Of a stretch of DNA of 37,436 bases, positions 1 through 7,141 are shown one piece after another. Source of the stretch: Microcaldota archaeon. Its GTDB lineage: Archaea > Micrarchaeota > Micrarchaeia > Micrarchaeales > CABMGC01. Positions within the stretch are counted from its first letter, which is position 1. Each line of letters starts with the position of its first letter. Made by a program: the position numbers and the translations under genes. The notes beneath the pieces are model-generated. The model worked only from the letters and a program-made list of their open reading frames with translations, was not told where the DNA came from and made no database searches. The DNA lies in NCBI GenBank assembly GCA_021821605.1, contig JAKACG010000002.1, positions 1 through 37,436 on the forward strand, read 5' to 3'.

Positions 1-521
1 TAGGAAATCCTCTACAAAAGGATAACTTTATTGGACCTTTGATAAGTAACACTGCGCTTTTACGGTATAAAGAGGCCGTTGAAGAGGTTAAAAAATCTGG
101 AAAACTTTTATTTGGCGGAAACATCATCGATAATGGATTAAAAGGTGCATACGTTGAGCCTGTAGTTGCAGAACTTTCTTCTGATAATATACTTTTCAAA
201 AAAGAGTTGTTCCTTCCGTTTTTAGTAATAGATACTTACTCTGAAATAGAAGAAGCGCTTAAAAAAGCAAATGATACTGAGTATGGTCTAACTGCTGGTT
301 TTTACAGCTCAAGAAGTTCTGAAATAAAGTATTTTTTGAAGAATATACTTTCTGGAGTTGTATATGTGAATAGGGAAGTAAGTGCAACAACAGGTGCTAT
401 AGTTGGTTTTCATACGTTTGTAGGTTGGAAAGGAAGTGGATTGACCGGAAAAGGCACTGGAAGCAGGTTCTATCTACAGCAGTTTATGAGAGAACAAAGC
501 CAGGCTATTGTAGAGGAATGA
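1..521 (+). CDS. Delta-1-pyrroline-5-carboxylate dehydrogenase-like aldehyde dehydrogenase, C-terminal part (5' end outside window)
   Basis: The open frame enters from the left edge (first whole codon at position 3) and gives 172 residues beginning GNPLQKDNFIGPLIS, the stretch just before the catalytic Cys region turns into the C-terminal oligomerisation part in ALDH enzymes. The closing segment TGAIVGFHTFVGWKGSGLTG followed by GTGSRFYLQQFMREQS matches the P5C dehydrogenase branch (NAD-dependent oxidation of glutamate semialdehyde to glutamate in proline catabolism) rather than generic ALDH. The catalytic Cys and Glu lie upstream of the window. An apparent TTG start at 39 is only an internal Leu codon. 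The substrate is inferred from family resemblance. A DUF192 gene follows within a few bases. Confidence 0.85.
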   Translation, partial: GNPLQKDNFIGPLISNTALLRYKEAVEEVKKSGKLLFGGNIIDNGLKGAYVEPVVAELSSDNILFKKELFLPFLVIDTYSEIEEALKKANDTEYGLTAGFYSSRSSEIKYFLKNILSGVVYVNREVSATTGAIVGFHTFVGWKGSGLTGKGTGSRFYLQQFMREQSQAIVEE

Positions 522-525
522 TCTT

Positions 526-948
526 GTGTGCATCACACGTTTATTATATCATTTTGTTAAATTTAATAAATCAACAATTATAATTAAAAAAACAAAATTT
601 ACTGTTTATATTGCAGATACATTTTTTTCTCAGATGTTGGGGCTTATGCATCGTGAAAATCTTAAGAAAAATGAAGGAATGTTATTTATAACAAATAAAG
701 AGTCCAAATACGGTATTTGGATGTTGAACATGAAGTTTAGCATAGATATAATATGGCTAGACTTTAATGGTAAGGTAGTCGATATAAAAGAAGATGCACA
801 ACCTTCACACTCGGTTTTTTCATCAGAAACTTTTAAGCCGCGATCAAAAGCAAAATACGTCCTTGAAATAAATGCTGGGACATCAAAATCAATCGGATTA
901 TCTATAGGTAGTATTATAGACTTGCAAAACAAAGAACTTACACATTAA
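526..948 (+). CDS. DUF192 (COG1430) family protein
   Basis: This 140-residue ORF has the DUF192 signature: GLMHRENLKKNEGMLF, then a Trp-Met-x-Asn-Met-Lys-Phe motif (about residues 64-70), an acidic IDIIW strand, and the closing YVLEINAGTS...GLSIGSII segment typical of this small beta-rich family of unknown function. The family is often secreted, but no clear signal peptide is visible here. The start is uncertain. GTG 526 is used, 4 bases after the upstream stop, but there is no Shine-Dalgarno and no ATG before the domain. A TATA-like run near 541-550 could mean transcription starts downstream and the true N-terminus is shorter. It may be co-transcribed with the aldehyde dehydrogenase. Confidence 0.75.
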   Translation: MCITRLLYHFVKFNKSTIIIKKTKFTVYIADTFFSQMLGLMHRENLKKNEGMLFITNKESKYGIWMLNMKFSIDIIWLDFNGKVVDIKEDAQPSHSVFSSETFKPRSKAKYVLEINAGTSKSIGLSIGSIIDLQNKELTH

Positions 949-962
949 ACTTTGGTATTATT

Positions 963-1325
963 ATGGAAATAGAATTTAAAAAAGTGGAAAAAGTTGTCAT
1001 ACATCAAATATACAAATACTCTATAAATGAGTTAATAAAGACGCGCTTGGGTTCTGACGGAGCAAGACCTCTCTTTTGGTGCGATGGACTGGTATTCATC
1101 TCATACTCTTTCAATAATGACAAGGCGAAAGAACTAGAAATGGAAGGTGTAATTAACTTACAGTTCTTTGATTATGCAATAATGGAAAATTATACCGAGA
1201 TACTTGAGTTTGAAGATTCTTATTTCAAAGCGGTAAAAGCAAGAATTATAAATTATGACCACATATCTTTATACAAAGAAATAGTCAAATGGATTAAGGA
1301 AAATGAGAATAAGGGTTTATGGTGA
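963..1325 (+). CDS. Hypothetical protein, 120 aa
   Basis: I do not recognise this protein. It is soluble, charged and acidic near its end, with no membrane segment. The ATG start follows the DUF192 stop by 14 bases. One Cys sits in a PLFWCDGLVFISYSF segment (about residues 36-50). The predicted pattern is mixed alpha/beta, with a Lys/Glu-rich C-terminal helix (VKWIKENENK). Its base composition and orientation match its neighbours, which supports a real gene. Nothing in the context fixes a role. Confidence 0.65.
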   Translation: MEIEFKKVEKVVIHQIYKYSINELIKTRLGSDGARPLFWCDGLVFISYSFNNDKAKELEMEGVINLQFFDYAIMENYTEILEFEDSYFKAVKARIINYDHISLYKEIVKWIKENENKGLW

Positions 1326-1380
1326 TTTACAATAAGCTTTAAAAAGATTACCTTCTTTATTTATTCATTATGTGATTGTT

Positions 1381-1992
1381 ATGGCTGCTAAAAGACCTAA
1401 ACGAAGAAAACAGTTGTTCAAGAAGTTACCTTTCGGAGAAAAAGGCAAAGCTATGCAGATGTTTCTTCTAACAGAGATTCTAATAATACTTGCAGTAGGG
1501 ATTGTTGGTTATTTCAAGTTCCCTATTTTCATACCTGTTCACTACGTAAATGGAGTTCCAAGCGCTTATGGACAAAGTTGGTTCTTTCCGCTTACGGCAA
1601 TAATACTTTCAATAGCTCCTATCTTGGTTCTAATTGCAGTAAGACTAAGATATACACTGTTAAACAAATATCCTTATTTTATAAACATGCCAGCATTTTA
1701 CTACTCTGAACTAAGCAGATTGAAAAGAGAAAAAAGAAGTTACTGGGTTAATAAGTACTTCGAGCTTGTTTTAGGCGTAGGGGCTTCAATAGGCGGTTTA
1801 ATGATGGTGACTATGTTTGGAATATACGAAGGTACCGTAAGTTATTACTTTCCACCTGAGATTTCACTATTTATGCTAGCATGGATCTTTGCAACAATAG
1901 TTTTGCTATTTTATTACCTTCGTGATCTATATATACAGGTGCAAAATAAAGACAAAGTAAAGATTAAATTGGCAAGATCAACAAAGAAGTGA
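1381..1992 (+). CDS. DUF1648-like integral membrane protein
   Basis: This 203-residue protein has a very basic N-terminus (KRPKRRKQLFKK), followed by about four membrane segments at roughly 27-45, 69-89, 127-145 and 159-180. Between TM1 and TM2 it carries a FPIFIPVHYVNGVPSAYG segment, the DUF1648 hallmark (P-x-x-I-P-x-H-x-x-x-G-x-P). DUF1648 proteins are poorly characterised; the domain also occurs in SdpI-type immunity and signalling proteins. ATG 1381 is chosen over GTG 1372, although a TATA-like ttaaaaag at about 1339-1346 allows either on a short or absent leader. The stop lies just before the mscL frame. Confidence 0.7.
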   Translation: MAAKRPKRRKQLFKKLPFGEKGKAMQMFLLTEILIILAVGIVGYFKFPIFIPVHYVNGVPSAYGQSWFFPLTAIILSIAPILVLIAVRLRYTLLNKYPYFINMPAFYYSELSRLKREKRSYWVNKYFELVLGVGASIGGLMMVTMFGIYEGTVSYYFPPEISLFMLAWIFATIVLLFYYLRDLYIQVQNKDKVKIKLARSTKK

Positions 1993-1996
1993 TTAA

Positions 1997-2404
1997 ATAT
2001 CTACAACAGAGGAGTTAAAAGCCTTCATAACTAAAGGAAATGTAATAGATTTAGCAGTAGCAGTTGTTATAGGTGTAGCATTCAATAACTTAATAACGGC
2101 ATTTGTATCTGATATAATAACTCCTTTGATAGGAATAGCAGGTCATGTTGATTTCTCAGCTATATCCTTTTCTATAAATGGAAGCACCTTCCTAATAGGG
2201 GCCTTTTTAAATATAGCAATAAGCTTCTTGACTCTCGCATTGGTAATATTCTTTTTTGTTGTTAAACCTGTATCTAAGATGCAGGAAAGGGCAAATGCAA
2301 AAAAACAGCCCCCATCTGCTCAAACAAAAACATGTCCAGAATGTTTATCTCAAATACCTATTAAAGCTACAAGATGCGCTTTTTGTACCTCAAAAATAGC
2401 GTAA
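1997..2404 (+). CDS. mscL: Large-conductance mechanosensitive channel MscL, apparent ATA start
   Basis: This 135-codon frame reads STTEELKAFITKGNVIDLAV right after its first codon, the canonical MscL N-terminus (amphipathic S1 helix, then TM1 with the GNVIDLAVAVVIG motif). TM2 (STFLIGAFLNIAISFLTLALVIFFFVVKP) follows at about residues 62-90. The tail has a zinc-ribbon Cys set (about C113, C116, C127, C130), an extension seen in many MscL homologues. MscL is a homopentameric valve that opens on membrane tension in hypo-osmotic shock. In-frame TAA 1994-1996 directly precedes ATA 1997, and the first ATG/GTG/TTG is TTG 2126, which would delete TM1. Either AUA initiates or an ATG has been lost. It ends 7 bp from convergent msrA. 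Confidence 0.85.
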   Translation: MSTTEELKAFITKGNVIDLAVAVVIGVAFNNLITAFVSDIITPLIGIAGHVDFSAISFSINGSTFLIGAFLNIAISFLTLALVIFFFVVKPVSKMQERANAKKQPPSAQTKTCPECLSQIPIKATRCAFCTSKIA

Positions 2405-2411
2405 TCTATTT

Positions 2412-2939
2412 TTACTTTAGTTCTTTTTTAAACTCCTTTTTTATTTTCTGGAGCTTCGGAGTTATAACAACACTGCAGTAAGGTTGGTCAGAGTTATTTT
2501 TATAATATCCTCTATGGTACTCTTCAGCAGGATAAAACTCTTTTGCTCTAGAAACCTCAGTTACTATTTTTTTATTCATCTCTTTCTGAAGTTTTTCTAT
2601 ACTGCTATAAATAATGTCTTTTTGAGTTTCATCATAATAAAATATTACAGATCTATATTGTGTTCCATAATCTGCTCCTTGTTTATTTAGCGATGTAGGG
2701 TCATGCATCTCAAAAAATATATCAAGCAACGTTTGAAGGTTTATCTTATTTTCATCATACTCTATCTGAATAACTTCTGCGTGTTCGGTGTTTCCATTAC
2801 ATACTTCTTCATAAGTAGGACTATTGGTTTTTCCTCCAGAGTAACCCGGTAACACAGAAATAACCCCTTTTATCATGCTAAATACTGCTTCTGTGCACCA
2901 AAAACAGCCCCCTCCAAACATAATCTTTTTAATACTCAT
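2412..2939 (-). CDS. msrA: Peptide-methionine (S)-S-oxide reductase MsrA
   Basis: This 175-residue protein has the MsrA active-site motif GCFWC at residues 11-15 (catalytic Cys12) directly at the N-terminus, then VLPGYSGG, HAEVIQIEYD, and a GTQYRSVIFYY segment of the substrate pocket. It reduces the S epimer of methionine sulfoxide in proteins, using thioredoxin-type reductants. There is no signal peptide, so it is cytosolic. No obvious recycling Cys is seen in the C-terminal tail apart from one Cys in QPYCSVV. It lies 7 bp downstream of msrB on the same strand, so the two epimer-specific repair enzymes are almost certainly one operon. Confidence 0.95.
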   Translation of the reverse strand: MSIKKIMFGGGCFWCTEAVFSMIKGVISVLPGYSGGKTNSPTYEEVCNGNTEHAEVIQIEYDENKINLQTLLDIFFEMHDPTSLNKQGADYGTQYRSVIFYYDETQKDIIYSSIEKLQKEMNKKIVTEVSRAKEFYPAEEYHRGYYKNNSDQPYCSVVITPKLQKIKKEFKKELK

Positions 2940-2946
2940 AAAAGAC

Positions 2947-3330
2947 CTATTTATTTGGTATAAATCTCATAGAAATAGAATTAACACAATGTCTTACATT
3001 CTTCTTTGTAAATCCCTCTCCTTCAAAAACATGACCTAAATGTGCGCCGCAGTTTGAACACTGTATCTCGACTCTAATTCCATCTGAATCTTTTATGCGT
3101 TTAACAGCTCCTTTTATCTCCTGATCAAAGCTTGGCCAACCACATCCAGAATCAAATTTATCATCTGATCTATAAAGTGGAGCGTCGCATCTTCTACATA
3201 AATATACTCCCTTACGTTTTTCATTTTCATACTCTCCAGTAAACGGAGGTTCAGTGTTCTTATCTATTATAACTGACTTTTCCTCCTTCGTCAATATATT
3301 TAATTTTCTTTTGTTTTCATTTATAGCCAT
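2947..3330 (-). CDS. msrB: Peptide-methionine (R)-S-oxide reductase MsrB
   Basis: This 127-residue SelR/MsrB protein has the two structural zinc CxxC motifs (C45/C48 in LCRRCDAPLY and C91/C94 in CSNCGAHLGHVF), the GCGWPSF motif with C63, and the catalytic Cys115 in NVRHCVNSISMRF. It reduces the R epimer of methionine sulfoxide. It is the first gene of an msrB-msrA operon. Upstream (plus-strand coordinates about 3337-3370) are AT-rich runs that can serve as a TATA box. The pair fits the SOD, Mqo and VKOR genes in this window as part of an aerobic lifestyle. Confidence 0.95.
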   Translation of the reverse strand: MAINENKRKLNILTKEEKSVIIDKNTEPPFTGEYENEKRKGVYLCRRCDAPLYRSDDKFDSGCGWPSFDQEIKGAVKRIKDSDGIRVEIQCSNCGAHLGHVFEGEGFTKKNVRHCVNSISMRFIPNK

Positions 3331-3367
3331 AGGATCATATATATTAATACATCAAGTAATTTAAATT

Positions 3368-3440
3368 AGATTAGATAAAAATAGATATTATTTTTCTATA
3401 ATTAAATATTTTATAAATCAATATTAATAATATCTAATCT
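3368..3440. repeat. AT-rich inverted repeats between nuclease and msrB genes
   Basis: Two 10-bp inverted pairs occur here. AGATTAGATA at 3368-3377 pairs with TATCTAATCT at 3431-3440, and AGATATTATT at 3383-3392 pairs with AATAATATCT at 3426-3435. They lie downstream of the nuclease gene and upstream of msrB, so they could be a transcript end for the former or a regulatory site for the latter. Such repeats are not rare in sequence this AT-rich, so the significance is modest. Confidence 0.3.
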
Positions 3441-3460
3441 TTAGTTATCTCAATAAAAAG

Positions 3461-4180
3461 TTATATTCTACTGCATATACTATCTAACTTTGTACAGTTT
3501 TTGCAATTTTTAGCCATTTTAGGAGGCATAGTTTTTACATATATCTCATATGCTTTATCCATTAATTTTTCTATTGTTTTTGTATCCTTTTTTATTTCAT
3601 GTATTTTAGGAAAAAACGGCATTTCAAATCCCTGTTTTGTTGTATATTTATTTGCAATTTTAGCAAATATTTTGCTTTCTGGAGGTTCAAAATATACCAA
3701 ATATAACTTTTCTATAATGCCTATGCCTAACTTTTCAGTTATGTATGCGTATGCATTAAGTTGTGTATTATATATCGGCATCATACTGTCTTGTCCTTCC
3801 GTATATCTTGCAGTTTTATAATCTATTATAATTATTTTTTTATCATCATTTTCAAATACGGCGTCTGGTATTCCAGTCAAAGTAATATTTTTATAATCTA
3901 CTGAGAATTTTTGATTACCTTTTCCTGTAATACTTAAAAGCTCTTTTGTAGTTTTAAATATTCTAGTTATATGTCCAATATTGCTTAGCCAAACAGGCAG
4001 CTCAGCTTCTTTATCAAAATAAGATTCTACTATATATTTAGTATAAATATCAATAGATGAAAATATTCCAGGAAATATTTGGTATGGTAATTTTTCATGG
4101 GTACTTATCCAAAAACATCTCTCACAAAAGTCTTTACCTGACAGGGCACCCAAATTTTTTGCAGATATTTTCATTTGCAT
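3461..4180 (-). CDS. PD-(D/E)XK nuclease, Cas4/RecB-like, possibly Fe-S
   Basis: This 239-residue protein carries the RecB-type nuclease core: GIPDAVFE (Asp106), IIIIDYKTAR (Asp120, Lys122), and a following QLNAYAY helix with the conserved Gln and Tyr. Cysteines cluster at both ends (C19 and C22 near the N-terminus; C226, C229 and C236 at the C-terminus). That is the split arrangement used by Cas4 and AddB nucleases to hold an iron-sulfur cluster. It probably cuts single-stranded or branched DNA in repair. There are no cas1/cas2 genes and no CRISPR array in the window, so a CRISPR role is not supported. The start at 4180 (MQMK) could also be the second Met at 4174. Confidence 0.8.
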   Translation of the reverse strand: MQMKISAKNLGALSGKDFCERCFWISTHEKLPYQIFPGIFSSIDIYTKYIVESYFDKEAELPVWLSNIGHITRIFKTTKELLSITGKGNQKFSVDYKNITLTGIPDAVFENDDKKIIIIDYKTARYTEGQDSMMPIYNTQLNAYAYITEKLGIGIIEKLYLVYFEPPESKIFAKIANKYTTKQGFEMPFFPKIHEIKKDTKTIEKLMDKAYEIYVKTMPPKMAKNCKNCTKLDSICSRI

Positions 4181-4213
4181 CTTTATACCATTAAATTAAA
4201 GTATTATATTTTA

Positions 4214-5452
4214 TTATTTATATTTTTGGCTTATCTTAGATTTATTTTTTGAACTTTTTGATTTAACATATTTAGTATCTTTATAATTTATTTTTATTCC
4301 ATATAAAAGAATGCCTGCAATTATTGATACTACTACACTTGTTGTAATTATTATTGAGTATGCACCTTGATTTATTAAACCTTCATTTAATGCTATTACT
4401 GCAATTGCAATTCCTACTGCTCCCCTTCCTGAGATTATTCCTGCAACTTTTCTGGATCTATCCTTCTCTTTTTTGTCTATAATTGATTTTGCTAATTTAA
4501 ATGATAATATATATGCAATTATAAATGCTATAAATACAAAAATTAATATTTCTAGCATAAGACTTATATTGCTATAAGCTATAACTGCTTCAAGACCTGC
4601 AGCGCCGAAGAATATTGGTATAAAAAAACTATCATTTATTCTATTCAGTGTCCTAGATACATTCCCAAAATATTCATTTCCTATAATCCCTTTATTGATT
4701 ATAAGTCCAGCAAAAAATGCACCTATTATATAACTTATTCCTATTGAATTAAATACCATAGAAACAAGAAGTCCAAAAATTATTAAAAATGCATAAGAAA
4801 AATGGGTGCTTCTAAATTTCATCCATATTATATTAAGAAATTTTCTAAAAGCCCATTTATTTTTATTTATTATATAATCAAACCCAAAATATAAAATTAG
4901 AAGTAATAGTAACGGCAATAATACACTGCTTAAGCCGTTTGAAGCGTTGGAGAAGTATGATAAAATTATAAAACCAATTATGTCTGATATCACAACAGAA
5001 GATATTATTATTTTACCTATGTCTCTTTTCATTAAAGAATATTTTTTTACTAATACAGATATTATTGATATTGAAGGTATGACGGTTGCCAAGGCTATTA
5101 TTGATGTTTCAGTTACACCTATGTTTAATATATGAATCAATAAAAATAATTCTATAACAAACGGTATTATGAAACTTACTATTGAAAGAGTAAATGCCTT
5201 TTTAAAGTGCATCATTAATACATCTGTATTCATTTCTATTCCAATGAGAAATACTATGAAAAATATTGCTATTGATGTAATTCCAGATATTTCATTGTTA
5301 TATGTTATTATATTAAGTAAGCTTGGTCCTAAAACAAGCCCACTTAACAATTGTCCTGCAATTCCTGGCAGATTCAATTGTTCAAATATCTCACCAGAAA
5401 TTATTGCAGCTGTCAAAATTATTAATATATCAAGTATTATGTTATATGCCAT
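4214..5452 (-). CDS. Cation/proton antiporter, CPA2 (KefB/NapA-like) family
   Basis: This 412-residue polytopic membrane protein has about 11-13 hydrophobic segments. Family signatures are LPGIAGQLLSGLVLGPSLL near residues 28-46, FFIVFLIGIEMNTD with its acidic residues, and GRGAVGIAIAVIALNEGLI near the C-terminal core. The tail is Lys-rich and hydrophilic, with no TrkA-N or TrkA-C domain. CPA2 members exchange Na+ or K+ for protons, so a role in pH or cation homeostasis is likely; the ion is not predictable. Its stop is about 30 bp upstream of the nuclease gene on the same strand, and the two may share a transcript. Confidence 0.88.
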   Translation of the reverse strand: MAYNIILDILIILTAAIISGEIFEQLNLPGIAGQLLSGLVLGPSLLNIITYNNEISGITSIAIFFIVFLIGIEMNTDVLMMHFKKAFTLSIVSFIIPFVIELFLLIHILNIGVTETSIIALATVIPSISIISVLVKKYSLMKRDIGKIIISSVVISDIIGFIILSYFSNASNGLSSVLLPLLLLLILYFGFDYIINKNKWAFRKFLNIIWMKFRSTHFSYAFLIIFGLLVSMVFNSIGISYIIGAFFAGLIINKGIIGNEYFGNVSRTLNRINDSFFIPIFFGAAGLEAVIAYSNISLMLEILIFVFIAFIIAYILSFKLAKSIIDKKEKDRSRKVAGIISGRGAVGIAIAVIALNEGLINQGAYSIIITTSVVVSIIAGILLYGIKINYKDTKYVKSKSSKNKSKISQKYK

Positions 5453-5518
5453 ATGGCTTCATTAATAAACTAATTTAATAATATATAAAACTTTCCAACA
5501 TATAAAATTTTCAAGAGT

Positions 5519-5674
5519 TTAATTTTTGGACTCTGCGGGATTCGCACCAGCTGCCTTCTCCACTGGGTGCGCCAAGCTCAAGCCTTTTTCATCTAGCTTT
5601 TGTTTCATATAGCCACCGTTGAATGTTATTTGCAAAACGAATATCTGTGTCTTAGCACACAGATTATAGCGCAT
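5519..5674 (-). CDS. Possible 51-aa ORF ending in the attachment site
   Basis: On the minus strand an ATG at 5674 opens 51 codons. The last part (LDEKGLSLAHPVEKAAGANP, then a few more residues) is encoded partly by the tRNA-derived repeat. An ORF running through an attachment site recalls SSV-type integrase genes, which contain their own attP, but no integrase motif (the Arg, His-x-x-Arg or Tyr boxes) is visible, so I do not call it one. It may be chance or a gene remnant. Confidence 0.2.
   Translation of the reverse strand: MRYNLCAKTQIFVLQITFNGGYMKQKLDEKGLSLAHPVEKAAGANPAESKN
5525..5548 (-). repeat. Left attachment-site copy (tRNA-Ala 3'-end fragment)
   Basis: These 24 bases are identical to 7673-7696 and correspond to the T loop, the 3' strand of the T stem and the acceptor 3' strand of tRNA-Ala. 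Immediately inside, the T-stem partner is mutated (GCTGG on the minus strand instead of GCGGG). No tRNA body lies upstream, so this is a fragment and not a functional tRNA. Confidence 0.7.
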
Positions 5675-5810
5675 TTAGAAATATAAACGGATACGGTGCA
5701 ATTCTAGCTGTAACCGAACCCCGTGTTTTCGATTAACCTTTCCAAAAAGGTTACGCACCCAAACTTTTTGGTAAAGCTTTTCATAAAAAGGTTTCACATA
5801 TCATCTATTC

Positions 5811-7109
5811 CTATGTCAAGGCCCATTCCCAGAACGGCATATACACTATCTTTATTCCATCTACCTGCTCACTGTTATTGTAATCATAAGTAATTATAAT
5901 TCCTTCCTTAAGTTTAAGCGCTTTTGCAGCTTCAACTAATGCTGAAGTTTCCCTATCTTTTACATCAACGCTAGAAAGTTCATAACATACTTGTATTAGT
6001 TTAGTAGGTTTCCAGTCCACAACGAAATCAATCTCCTTACCTGATCTCAGTTTCAGATAATAAATATTGTCTGATACTTTTTTCCTTCTGAGCAACTCGA
6101 TAAACACTGCATTTTCAAGTGCCCTTCCCTTGTCTATATCTGTAAACAATTTTGATAATCCAATGTCAACAATGTAACTTTTTACCTGCCTAGCAAAACG
6201 CTTTCTTGGGCTTTTTAAATATTGTTCCAAGATTTCAGCAAAGAATACGGATTTAGAGTATTCTAAAAAGTTAAGAATCGTAACCCTGCTAATCTCAAAG
6301 CCCATACTGTTGAAATAATTCTGGGCCTTTGTTGAGCTGAAATAAGTTGAATAGTTACTAGCAATTATCTTAAGGAAAATGTTTAATGCCCCAGTATCCC
6401 TCAAATTATATCTCTTTACTATGTCCCTAAAGAATATGGCGTCAAAGTATGATGATAAAAGATCCATTTTTCTTGTAGTATCATTTGAGAGTATAACTTC
6501 TGGAAAAGAGCCATATTCAAGAAATTCGTCTAGTGCTTTTAGTATGGTACCTTTCTTTGAAGAAAATTTTATGTCACTAATCTCTACGTTTATCCCCCTT
6601 GATTTTAACATTTCACTAAAAGAGAACGGATAAACAATATAAGAAAGATTTCTGCCTGCAAGCGCAGTTGCTATTTCACTGCTAAGTAGCTCTGATGATG
6701 ACCCAGTTATTATAATTCTATACTTCTTAGTGTCATATACCTTCCTTATCCATTTATCCCAATTCTCTACGTTCTGGATTTCGTCTAAGAACAGGTATAT
6801 GGTCCCTTCAGCAGGATTAAATATTTGTGAATGTGCGATTAGAAGATCATCCATGTCTGTTGCCTTAGTGGCTATTAGGCGTTCATTTTCAAAATTGATA
6901 TAAATAATATTGTCTTTTGCTACTTTTTCTTTCATCAGCTCTTCAATATATTGAAACATTAAACTTGTTTTACCCGAACGTCTTACACCAGCAATGACAA
7001 TTACTTTATTTGCATTTAAATCTAACCTAATTTTCCTTTCTATGACTTCTGGGAGTTCCATCTCTTTCCATAGAGTAAGCACATACTTAAAGTCATTAAT
7101 TCTAGCCAT
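5811..7109 (-). CDS. Archaeal AAA ATPase with C-terminal DUF4143 domain
   Basis: This 432-residue protein has an N-terminal AAA_14-type ATPase: Walker A GVRRSGKTS at residues 41-49, Walker B YLFLDEIQNVENW (Asp109, Glu110), then IITGSSSELLSSE (sensor 1) and LAGRNLSYIVYPFSFSEML. The C-terminal DUF4143 part (SKLFTDIDKGRALENAVFIE, then GKEIDFVVDW) has a restriction-endonuclease-like core. These ATPases are abundant in archaea and often ride on mobile or lineage-specific islands; their function is not settled. It sits inside the tRNA-bounded element. A TATA box (7131-7140) just upstream of the ATG implies a leaderless mRNA, and the box is flanked by two palindromes. Confidence 0.88.
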   Translation of the reverse strand: MARINDFKYVLTLWKEMELPEVIERKIRLDLNANKVIVIAGVRRSGKTSLMFQYIEELMKEKVAKDNIIYINFENERLIATKATDMDDLLIAHSQIFNPAEGTIYLFLDEIQNVENWDKWIRKVYDTKKYRIIITGSSSELLSSEIATALAGRNLSYIVYPFSFSEMLKSRGINVEISDIKFSSKKGTILKALDEFLEYGSFPEVILSNDTTRKMDLLSSYFDAIFFRDIVKRYNLRDTGALNIFLKIIASNYSTYFSSTKAQNYFNSMGFEISRVTILNFLEYSKSVFFAEILEQYLKSPRKRFARQVKSYIVDIGLSKLFTDIDKGRALENAVFIELLRRKKVSDNIYYLKLRSGKEIDFVVDWKPTKLIQVCYELSSVDVKDRETSALVEAAKALKLKEGIIITYDYNNSEQVDGIKIVYMPFWEWALT

Positions 7110-7112
7110 ATT

Positions 7113-7130
7113 GGTATAGTATACTATACC
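7113..7130. promoter_or_regulatory. Perfect 18-bp palindrome (operator-like)
   Basis: GGTATAGTATACTATACC is its own reverse complement. It lies 3 bp before the ATPase ATG, between that start and the TATA box at 7131-7140. A protein bound here would cover the likely transcription start. The core AGTATACT recurs in the next palindrome. Confidence 0.55.
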
Positions 7131-7140
7131 TATTTATATA
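7131..7140 (-). promoter_or_regulatory. TATA box of the DUF4143 ATPase gene
   Basis: The minus-strand sequence TATATAAATA is a strong archaeal TATA box. Its spacing of about 25 bp to the ATG at 7109 predicts a leaderless transcript. It lies exactly between the two AGTATACT palindromes. Confidence 0.6.
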
Positions 7141-7141
7141 C

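Larger units (their letters stand above)
5453..5810. other. Gene-poor 358-bp stretch with stem-loops and decayed reading frames
   Basis: No confident gene lies between the antiporter and the ATPase. The stretch holds the left tRNA fragment and two hairpins: 5736-5753 (AACCTTT/AAAGGTT, extendable to 5723-5758) and 5761-5794 (AAACTTTTT/AAAAAGGTTT with a bulge). It also holds two short minus-strand ORFs: 26 codons at 5704-5784 and 51 codons at 5519-5674. The second reads into the tRNA fragment and stops just outside it. It is less AT-rich than most intergenic DNA here. I read it as the degenerate end of the integrated element; coding content is unproven. Confidence 0.5.

Noticed and set aside
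39..521. Short protein starting at TTG 39
   Set aside because: The frame is open from the window edge with conserved ALDH sequence ahead of it, so TTG 39 is an internal Leu codon of a truncated gene.
3368..3440. Riboswitch or structured RNA upstream of msrB
   Set aside because: The inverted repeats are AT-only, short and lack any known conserved core; they are kept only as a low-confidence repeat.
5549..5810. Second tRNA gene with several introns in the gene-poor stretch
   Set aside because: The T-arm end at 5525-5548 looks like a tRNA, but no matching acceptor 5' strand, D arm or anticodon stem can be found upstream. It is better explained as an attachment-site fragment.
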